A DNA stretch of 64,000 bases from NCBI GenBank assembly GCA_964565165.1, contig CAZMDJ010000002.1, positions 11,962-75,961 of the forward strand, given 5' to 3'. Below the pieces are notes generated by a model. It saw only the letters and a program-made list of their open reading frames with translations. It had not been told where the DNA came from and did not search any database. Position numbers and translations under genes: made by a program. The DNA is from ZLKRG08 sp964565165 (GTDB lineage Bacteria; Actinomycetota; Actinomycetes; Nanopelagicales; Nanopelagicaceae). Positions 58,061-64,000 of this stretch are shown here, piece by piece; within the stretch, counting starts at the first letter, position 1; every line of letters starts with the position of its first letter.

Positions 58061-58706
58061 AGCAGGCCTTTAATTTAGCTTCAGCGGCGCTCGAGGCTAC
58101 AAAGATCAGCTCATCGCCTGCGGCAAAGGTGTCATGCTGCTTTGGGTTAAAGACCCGACCGTCGCGAACAATCGCGGCAAGGGATGAGTTATCAGGAAGC
58201 TCAATCTCTTCAACAGTTTTTCCGATGCAATTAGATCCATCCGGAAGAGTAAGTTCGACAAGATTTGCAGCGCCTTTACCGATACTAAAGAGTCGAACCA
58301 CATCGCCAACAGATACCGCTTCTTCGACAAGCGCTGCAATGATGCGCGGAGTTGATACTGCAACATCTACGCCCCATGAAGAGTCAAAGAGCCATTCATT
58401 CTTTGGATGATTAATGCGCGCAACAACGCGAGGTACACCGTATTCGGTCTTCGCAAGAAGGGAAGCGACCAGATTTACTTTGTCATCGCCTGTTGCAGCA
58501 ACTAATACTTGGCATTGATCTAACTTTGCATTATCTAATGATGCGATTTCGCAGGCATCTGCCATTACCCATTCAGCCTCAGGGACTGATTCGAGTTTCA
58601 TCGCCTTTGGTTCTTTATCAATAAGCATTACATGGTGGCCATTGGCGATAAGTTCGCGGGCAATTGAGCGACCGACATTTCCAGCACCTGCGATTGCAAC
58701 GCGCAT
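58050..58706 (-). CDS. TrkA-type potassium uptake regulatory protein, second of two
   Basis: 218 residues with a Rossmann RCK_N domain (MRVAIAGAGNVGRSIAREL, NAD-binding GxGxxG) and an RCK_C domain (DGSNCIGKTVEEIELPDNSS). It regulates a K+ channel or transporter; no TrkH/G pore gene is visible in the window. It overlaps the first TrkA-type gene by one base (TAATG), so the two are co-translated. The dut, DUF3159, trkA, trkA order is typical of actinobacteria. Confidence 0.93.
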   Translation of the reverse strand: MRVAIAGAGNVGRSIARELIANGHHVMLIDKEPKAMKLESVPEAEWVMADACEIASLDNAKLDQCQVLVAATGDDKVNLVASLLAKTEYGVPRVVARINHPKNEWLFDSSWGVDVAVSTPRIIAALVEEAVSVGDVVRLFSIGKGAANLVELTLPDGSNCIGKTVEEIELPDNSSLAAIVRDGRVFNPKQHDTFAAGDELIFVASSAAEAKLKACFIQ

Positions 58707-59362
58707 TAGTTGACCTCCGCATTTAGAGTCTCAGTAACAGCATCGATATCTTTATCGTGAACCATTACATGTAGTAAATCGCCTTCTTGTAAAACTGTGT
58801 GTTCGTCAGGGATAAAGGCGTCGCCCAAACGAGTTAAGAATGCAACGCGTGCTTGGGTGCGTTCTTCAACTTCTGAGATTGGATGGCCAAACCATGATTC
58901 ATGAACAGAAACTTCTTGTAACGCGACTTTGCCAGAAGGATCGCGCCATTCGCCGCGAGAGCCGCCAGGAAGTAAGCGACGTAAAACCTGTTCGGTTGCC
59001 CAAGTGACGGTTGCGACTGTTGGAATTCCTAGGCGCTGGTAAATCTCTGCGCGGGCAGGATCGTAAATACGTGCAACTACATTTTGAACTCCGAAAACTT
59101 CGCGAGCTACACGTGCTGCCAAAATATTTGAATTATCGCCATCAGATAGGGCAGCAAATGCATCAGCACGTTCGATTCCGGCTTCAATCAAGATGTCACG
59201 ATCAAAACCGATACCGGTAACTGTTTCACCGCGGAAAGTTCCGCCTAAACGACGAAATGCTTCGCGGGATTGATCGATGATAGCTACAGAGATTCCAGCG
59301 GTTTCGAGTTCTAGAGCGATTGAAGAACCAACTCGACCGCAGCCCATAATTACAACGTGCAT
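58706..59362 (-). CDS. TrkA-type potassium uptake regulatory protein, first of two
   Basis: 218 residues: RCK_N domain with MHVVIMGCGRVGSSIALELE (GxGxxG) and D-containing VAIIDQSREAF, followed by RCK_C (SWFGHPISEVEERTQARVAF). It and the next gene are paralogs of the same length, consistent with a heteromeric gating ring. The start is ATG at 59362. It is divergent from the RNA methyltransferase gene, with 32 bases between starts. Confidence 0.93.
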   Translation of the reverse strand: MHVVIMGCGRVGSSIALELETAGISVAIIDQSREAFRRLGGTFRGETVTGIGFDRDILIEAGIERADAFAALSDGDNSNILAARVAREVFGVQNVVARIYDPARAEIYQRLGIPTVATVTWATEQVLRRLLPGGSRGEWRDPSGKVALQEVSVHESWFGHPISEVEERTQARVAFLTRLGDAFIPDEHTVLQEGDLLHVMVHDKDIDAVTETLNAEVN

Positions 59363-59382
59363 AGGTTCTAAAGCATAGCCCT

Positions 59383-59388
59383 TAAACT
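59383..59388 (+). promoter_or_regulatory. Leaderless -10 box of the RNA methyltransferase gene
   Basis: TAAACT, 6 bases, then the ATG at 59395. Confidence 0.5.
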
Positions 59389-59394
59389 CACCAC

Positions 59395-60486
59395 ATGCAG
59401 GTTCGCGTAGAAAAGGTCGCTCATGGCGGCCACTTTATTGCCAGAAATGAAGGGCAAGTTATCTTCATTCGCGATACCGCACCTGGTGAGCTTGTCGAAA
59501 TAGAAATCACCAGCAAGGCAAAGGGTTTTTTACGTGCCAATGTTCTGGAAGTTATTGAACCTTCACCAGAGAGAATTGCGCCGCCTTGTTCATATGCAGG
59601 AAAGTGTGGCGGTTGCGATTTCCAGCATTTGAACTTGCCTTATCAACGCAAGTTAAAAGCCGAGGTAATCAAAGAGCAATTTAGCCGTATCGCAAAGATG
59701 GATGTAGATGTAGAAGTCCACGAAGTTCTGCCTACCACTAGATATCGCACCCATATTCGTGGCGTTGCAAACGTTGCTGGCCACTTTGGAATTTACGCAT
59801 CCCGTAGCCATGACATTATTCCAATTAGTGATTGTTTGATTGCAGGCGAAGAGTTGCACGTTGAAAAGATTGCCACCGAACAATTTGAACCAATGGAACC
59901 GATTGAAGTTCCGCAAGGCGATCAGATTCGTGAAGTAAAGGGTAAGAAGTTATTAGTAAAAGCTGGCGCATTTTGGCAGCGCCATCGAAACGCACCAGAT
60001 ACTTTGACTACGAAATTCTTGGAGCTTGCTAAATTAAAAGCGGGCGAGCATTTATTAGATCTATATGGCGGAGTAGGTCTATTTAGCTCCGCGGCAATTG
60101 ATCTACTTGGTCCTGGTGGTCGTATTGATTTAATCGAAAGCTCGATTCCAGCAACTGATTCGGCGAAAGAGAATTTCAAAGATCATCAAAATGTAAAAAT
60201 CATCCGCGACGATGTCTTGAAGGGGCTAAAGAGCATCAAACGCGCCGATGTCGTGGTGCTTGACCCTCCACGTGCTGGAGCAGGGGCAGATGTGGTGGCG
60301 CAGCTAATTCGAATTAAACCTTCAAGAATTGTCTATGTGGCCTGCGATCCGGCATCTCTTGCCCGCGATGTGAAAACATTTACCGAGAATGGCTGGAAGT
60401 TGCGCTCACTTGATGGCTTCGACCTCTTCCCAATGACGCAACATATTGAAAGTGTTTGCTTATTGGAACCAGATAAAGTATCTTGA
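59395..60486 (+). CDS. Class I SAM-dependent RNA methyltransferase (TrmA/RlmD-like) with TRAM domain
   Basis: 363 residues. A TRAM domain (about residues 1-58; MQVRVEKVAHGGHFIARNEG) is followed by the Fe-S cysteines CSYAGKCGGCDF and a SAM-binding domain (LLDLYGGVGLFSSAAIDLL). The catalytic DPPRAGAG and VYVACDPASLARDV carry the cysteine nucleophile and base. Family members methylate uracil-5 in rRNA or tRNA; the exact target is not clear from sequence. The stop codon lies inside the palindrome upstream of acnA. The gene starts 6 bases after TAAACT. Confidence 0.92.
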   Translation: MQVRVEKVAHGGHFIARNEGQVIFIRDTAPGELVEIEITSKAKGFLRANVLEVIEPSPERIAPPCSYAGKCGGCDFQHLNLPYQRKLKAEVIKEQFSRIAKMDVDVEVHEVLPTTRYRTHIRGVANVAGHFGIYASRSHDIIPISDCLIAGEELHVEKIATEQFEPMEPIEVPQGDQIREVKGKKLLVKAGAFWQRHRNAPDTLTTKFLELAKLKAGEHLLDLYGGVGLFSSAAIDLLGPGGRIDLIESSIPATDSAKENFKDHQNVKIIRDDVLKGLKSIKRADVVVLDPPRAGAGADVVAQLIRIKPSRIVYVACDPASLARDVKTFTENGWKLRSLDGFDLFPMTQHIESVCLLEPDKVS

Positions 60487-60500
60487 CGTCAAGATACTTT
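60475..60500. promoter_or_regulatory. 26-bp perfect palindrome upstream of acnA, candidate operator
   Basis: AAAGTATCTTGAC (60475-60487) is followed immediately by its exact reverse complement (60488-60500). The core CTTGACGTCAAG resembles sites of MarR-type regulators, and aconitase genes of actinobacteria are known to be controlled by TetR-type AcnR or MarR-type TamR proteins; which one applies here is unknown. It spans the stop codon of the methyltransferase gene and lies 19 bases before the acnA ATG. Confidence 0.65.
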
Positions 60501-60519
60501 TATTTTGAGGGAGACGGCC

Positions 60520-63162
60520 ATGTCAACCAATTCATTTAACGCCAAGCGCAATTTAGATGTTGCAGGCAAGTCATACGAAATCTTTGATATTTCAAAGATC
60601 GATGGCGCATCTAATCTGCCGTTCTCGCTAAAAATTCTGCTCGAGAACTTACTGCGCACCGAAGATGGCGCAAATATCACCGCAGATCACATCAAGGCGC
60701 TTGCGACATGGGACCCAAAGGTCGAACCTGATACTGAAATTCAATTTACTCCTGCACGTGTTGTGATGCAGGACTTCACTGGGGTTCCTTGCATCGTGGA
60801 CTTAGCAACAATGCGCGAAGCGATTGTCGAACTTGGCGGAGATGCCTCAAAGGTAAATCCTCTAGCACCTGCAGAGTTAGTTATCGATCACTCTGTAATT
60901 GCGGATTTCTTCGGCACCTCTGATTCATTTGAGAAGAACGTGGATGTTGAGTACGAACGTAACCGCGAGCGTTATCGCTTCTTACGTTGGGGCCAGACCG
61001 CGTTTGATGAATTTAAAGTTGTGCCACCTGGAACTGGAATTGTGCACCAGGTAAATATCGAATATTTAGCTCGAGTAATTATGACTCGCGTTGTTAATGG
61101 CGTACTCCGTGCATATCCAGATACCGTAGTTGGAACAGATTCACATACAACGATGGTTAACGGTCTTGGCGTTCTAGGTTGGGGCGTTGGCGGTATTGAG
61201 GCAGAAGCAGCGCTTCTTGGCCAACCAGTTTCAATGTTGATTCCAAAAGTTGTCGGCTTTAAGTTAAAGGGCGAATTGCCACTTGGCACAACTGCAACAG
61301 ATTTAGCTTTAACAATTACAGAAATGCTTCGTAAGCATGGCGTAGTTGGTAAGTTCGTAGAATTTTATGGCCCTGGCGTAGTTTCAGTTCCAATGGCTAA
61401 CCGCGCAACAATCGGCAATATGTCACCTGAATACGGTTCAACATGTGCGATCTTCCCAATTGATGAAGAAACACTTCGTTACCTACGTCTTACTGGTCGT
61501 AGCGATGATCAGGTTGCACTTGTTGAGCAGTATGCAAAGGCGCAAGGCTTATGGCATAACCCAGATGTAGCGCCACGTTTCTCTGAAGAACTTGAACTTG
61601 ATCTATCGACAGTAGTGCCATCAATTGCAGGTCCAAAGCGCCCACAAGATCGCATTGCACTTACAGATTCAAAGGCATCTCTTGAGAAGTATTTGCCAAC
61701 ATATTTCACCGATAAGACAACCCAAGGTGAAGTTAAGGCAGGGGATACCACTGTTAAGAATGGTGACGTGGTAATCGCATCGATTACATCATGTACCAAT
61801 ACCTCTAATCCATCAGTAATGATCGGTGCAGCGCTTCTTGCTAAGAACGCTGTGGCAAAGGGTCTAAAGAGCAAGCCATGGGTTAAGACAACTTTGGCAC
61901 CAGGATCAAAGGTGGTTACCGATTACTACGAGCGTGCTGGCTTAACAAAGTACATGGAAGCGCTTGGCTTTAACCTAGTTGGTTATGGCTGCGTAACTTG
62001 TATCGGTAACTCAGGTCCACTTCCGGTAGAAATTTCAAAGGCTGTTAACGAGAACGATTTAGCTGTTACCGCAGTGCTATCTGGTAACCGTAACTTCGAA
62101 GGTCGTATTAGCCCAGATGTAAAGATGAATTACTTAGCATCACCACCGCTAGTTGTGGCATATGCACTTACCGGAACCATGAATCATGATTTCGAAAAGG
62201 ATGCGATCGGAAAAGATTCAAACGGTAACGATGTCTTCTTGAAAGATATCTGGCCAACTCCTGCTGAAGTGCAATCAGTAATTGATTCTGCTGTTTCATC
62301 TGAGATGTTTAAGAAAGATTACGCATCTGTCTTCGAAGGCGATAACCGTTGGAAGTCACTTGATACTCCATCTGGAAAAGTTTTCGAATGGGATGCAAAG
62401 AGCACTTATGTTCGTAAGCCGCCATACTTTGAAGGAATGCCAAAGTCTCCAAAGCCAGTTACAGATATCTCTGGTGCACGTGTACTTGCAGTCCTTGGTG
62501 ATTCAGTTACAACAGATCACATCTCACCTGCGGGAAATATCAAAGCGGATTCACCAGCAGGTAAGTATCTATCTGAACACGGCGTTGATCGTAAGGATTT
62601 CAATTCATACGGTTCTCGTCGCGGTAATCACGAGGTAATGATTCGCGGTACTTTCGCAAATATTCGTTTAAAGAATTTGCTACTTGATGGAGTTGAAGGT
62701 GGTTTCACCAAGAACTTCCTTGATGGTGGCGCGCAAGCAACTATTTACGATGCATCAATGGCCTATCAAGCAGCAGGAGTGCCGCTAGTTATCTTGGCTG
62801 GTAAAGAATACGGATCAGGATCTTCACGCGACTGGGCGGCAAAGGGAACTGCGCTACTTGGTGTGCGTGCGGTAATTGCAGAATCATTCGAACGTATTCA
62901 TCGTTCTAACTTGATTGGAATGGGCGTACTTCCATTGCAATTTGTCGATGGTCAAAATGCACAATCACTTGGAATTAAGGGCGATGAAACATTTGAAATC
63001 ATCGGCGTTACCGAACTAAACGATGGAAGCATTCCAAAGAGAGTTCAGGTAAAAGCCGGAGATAAAACTTTCACCGCAAAGGTACGAATTGATACCCCAG
63101 GCGAGGCCGATTACTACCGTCATGGCGGCATCATGCAGTATGTATTACGCTCTCTAGTGTGA
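60520..63162 (+). CDS. acnA: Aconitate hydratase
   Basis: Isomerises citrate and isocitrate in the TCA cycle; its 4Fe-4S cluster also makes it an iron and oxidative-stress sensor. 880 residues. The Fe-S cysteines are in ITSCTNTSNPSVM and GYGCVTCIGNSGPLP. VVGTDSHTTMVNGLGVLGWG and the C-terminal swivel domain (GKEYGSGSSRDWAAKG) are further signatures. I chose the ATG at 60520 (STNSFNAKRNL), preceded by GAGGGAGAC; an in-frame start at 60505 is possible but less well supported. It overlaps dxs (GTGA). Confidence 0.97.
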   Translation: MSTNSFNAKRNLDVAGKSYEIFDISKIDGASNLPFSLKILLENLLRTEDGANITADHIKALATWDPKVEPDTEIQFTPARVVMQDFTGVPCIVDLATMREAIVELGGDASKVNPLAPAELVIDHSVIADFFGTSDSFEKNVDVEYERNRERYRFLRWGQTAFDEFKVVPPGTGIVHQVNIEYLARVIMTRVVNGVLRAYPDTVVGTDSHTTMVNGLGVLGWGVGGIEAEAALLGQPVSMLIPKVVGFKLKGELPLGTTATDLALTITEMLRKHGVVGKFVEFYGPGVVSVPMANRATIGNMSPEYGSTCAIFPIDEETLRYLRLTGRSDDQVALVEQYAKAQGLWHNPDVAPRFSEELELDLSTVVPSIAGPKRPQDRIALTDSKASLEKYLPTYFTDKTTQGEVKAGDTTVKNGDVVIASITSCTNTSNPSVMIGAALLAKNAVAKGLKSKPWVKTTLAPGSKVVTDYYERAGLTKYMEALGFNLVGYGCVTCIGNSGPLPVEISKAVNENDLAVTAVLSGNRNFEGRISPDVKMNYLASPPLVVAYALTGTMNHDFEKDAIGKDSNGNDVFLKDIWPTPAEVQSVIDSAVSSEMFKKDYASVFEGDNRWKSLDTPSGKVFEWDAKSTYVRKPPYFEGMPKSPKPVTDISGARVLAVLGDSVTTDHISPAGNIKADSPAGKYLSEHGVDRKDFNSYGSRRGNHEVMIRGTFANIRLKNLLLDGVEGGFTKNFLDGGAQATIYDASMAYQAAGVPLVILAGKEYGSGSSRDWAAKGTALLGVRAVIAESFERIHRSNLIGMGVLPLQFVDGQNAQSLGIKGDETFEIIGVTELNDGSIPKRVQVKAGDKTFTAKVRIDTPGEADYYRHGGIMQYVLRSLV

Positions 63163-64000
63163 TCGAGAGAATCAATTCACCAAGAGATTTAGCGGGTCTT
63201 TCCAACGATCAGCTGAATTCTTTGGCCGCCGAAATTCGGGAATTTCTCATCGAGAAAGTTTCGAAAACTGGCGGACACCTCGGACCTAACCTAGGAGTCG
63301 TTGAATTAACTATTGCACTTCATCGCGTCTTTGAATCTCCAAAGGATGTAATCCTTTTTGATACCGGCCATCAATCATATGTACACAAAATTCTGACTGG
63401 CCGTGCAAATGATTTCGATAAATTGCGCCAACGCGATGGCCTATCTGGTTATCCATCACGCAAAGAATCAAGCCACGATGTAATTGAAAATTCCCATGCA
63501 TCAACCTGTCTTTCATGGGCAGATGGAATCTCTAAAGGTTTTGAACTATCTGGGCAGAAAGGCCGCACAGTCGTTGCAGTAGTCGGCGATGGTGCGCTAA
63601 CTGGGGGAATGTCTTGGGAAGCTTTAAATAACATTGCAGCAGATAAAGATCGCCAATTAGTGATAGTTGTAAATGACAATGAACGCTCATACTCGCCAAC
63701 TGTCGGTGGACTTGCGTCGCACCTATCTACTTTGCGCCTGACAAAAGGATATGAGAAATTCCTAGATTTCGGCAAAGCAGTTATTAAAGCAACTCCAGTT
63801 GTCGGCGATCCGCTTTATGGCGCCGTGCATGGCATGAAGAAGGGCATTAAAGATTTCATTGCTCCACAAGGTATGTTTGAAGATCTTGGCCTGAAATATT
63901 ACGGACCTATCGATGGCCATAAAATTTCTGATTTAGAAGATGCGCTAAAGCGCGCTAAGAATTTCCATGGTCCAGTGATTATTCACGTAATTACTGAAAA
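63159..64000 (+). CDS. dxs: 1-deoxy-D-xylulose-5-phosphate synthase, N-terminal part (partial)
   Basis: The first, rate-limiting enzyme of the MEP isoprenoid pathway, which joins pyruvate and glyceraldehyde-3-phosphate using thiamine diphosphate. The 280 readable residues start at GTG 63159 (IERINSPRDLAGL) and run off the window. The motifs GGHLGPNLGVVELTIALHRV, FDTGHQSYVHKILTGR, VVGDGALTGGMSWEALNN (the ThDP-binding GDG motif), and VVNDNERSYSPTVGG are all present. The start overlaps the acnA stop. The remaining two-thirds lies beyond the window. Confidence 0.97.
   Translation, partial: MIERINSPRDLAGLSNDQLNSLAAEIREFLIEKVSKTGGHLGPNLGVVELTIALHRVFESPKDVILFDTGHQSYVHKILTGRANDFDKLRQRDGLSGYPSRKESSHDVIENSHASTCLSWADGISKGFELSGQKGRTVVAVVGDGALTGGMSWEALNNIAADKDRQLVIVVNDNERSYSPTVGGLASHLSTLRLTKGYEKFLDFGKAVIKATPVVGDPLYGAVHGMKKGIKDFIAPQGMFEDLGLKYYGPIDGHKISDLEDALKRAKNFHGPVIIHVITE

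Overview
The window is a core chromosomal segment of a mid-GC actinobacterium, most likely a freshwater acI/Nanopelagicales-type organism (Planktophila/Nanopelagicus-like). This placement is an inference from gene order and composition. The supporting signs are actinobacteria-specific families (DUF4193, DUF3093, DUF3159, ClgR, a mycoredoxin-like glutaredoxin), an actinobacterial SOS box before recA, actinobacterial gene order in several blocks, AT-richer codon use than typical actinobacteria, and many start codons that sit 6-7 bases after a TANNNT box (leaderless transcription). Three runs of exactly 100 N mark it as a draft scaffold.

Region 1 (1-25.5 kb) is housekeeping. It runs through the end of nusA, infB, rbfA, truB, ribF, rpsO, pnp, an M16 peptidase, dapB, a small redoxin, azlDC (minus strand), thyX, dapA, rnj, ftsK, a RodZ-like gene, rimO, pgsA, a fructose PTS set (fruK with separate IIA, IIB and IIC), ptsI, cinA, clgR, a TetR regulator and a DUF805 membrane protein. 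The genes form long, tightly overlapping operons for translation, RNA decay, lysine/peptidoglycan precursors and sugar uptake.

Region 2 (25.5-48.5 kb) is accessory and AT-richer. It holds a HepT/MntA-type toxin-antitoxin pair with an HTH fused to the nucleotidyltransferase, an L,D-transpeptidase, three related secreted peptidase-like proteins (one with a broken zinc motif), a ferritin-like DUF2202 protein, PhnA, a DoxX-like protein, a NYN-domain protein, two tRNA-like sequences with associated repeats and terminators, a CPBP protease, a trypsin-like membrane-anchored protease, a run of small exported proteins, and a lipoprotein plus coiled-coil membrane protein pair. It ends with a complete type I restriction-modification operon (hsdMSR) and a convergent gene that may be nuclease-like.

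Region 3 (48.5-64 kb) returns to core genes: recA-recX, copC, an apparent 29-residue small gene in a hairpin-rich spacer, miaB-miaA-dapF-hflX, DUF4193, DUF3093, a hotdog thioesterase, dut, DUF3159, two TrkA-type proteins, a TRAM-type RNA methyltransferase, acnA (with a 26-bp perfect palindrome upstream) and the start of dxs.

The main points for follow-up are the pervasive leaderless promoter geometry, the operator overlapping the mntA promoter, the degenerate member of the secreted peptidase trio, the unidentified lipoprotein/membrane pair beside hsdMSR, the repeated tRNA/terminator/hairpin units at 33-35.7 kb, the acnA palindrome, and a scaffold gap in rimO that is an assembly artefact.
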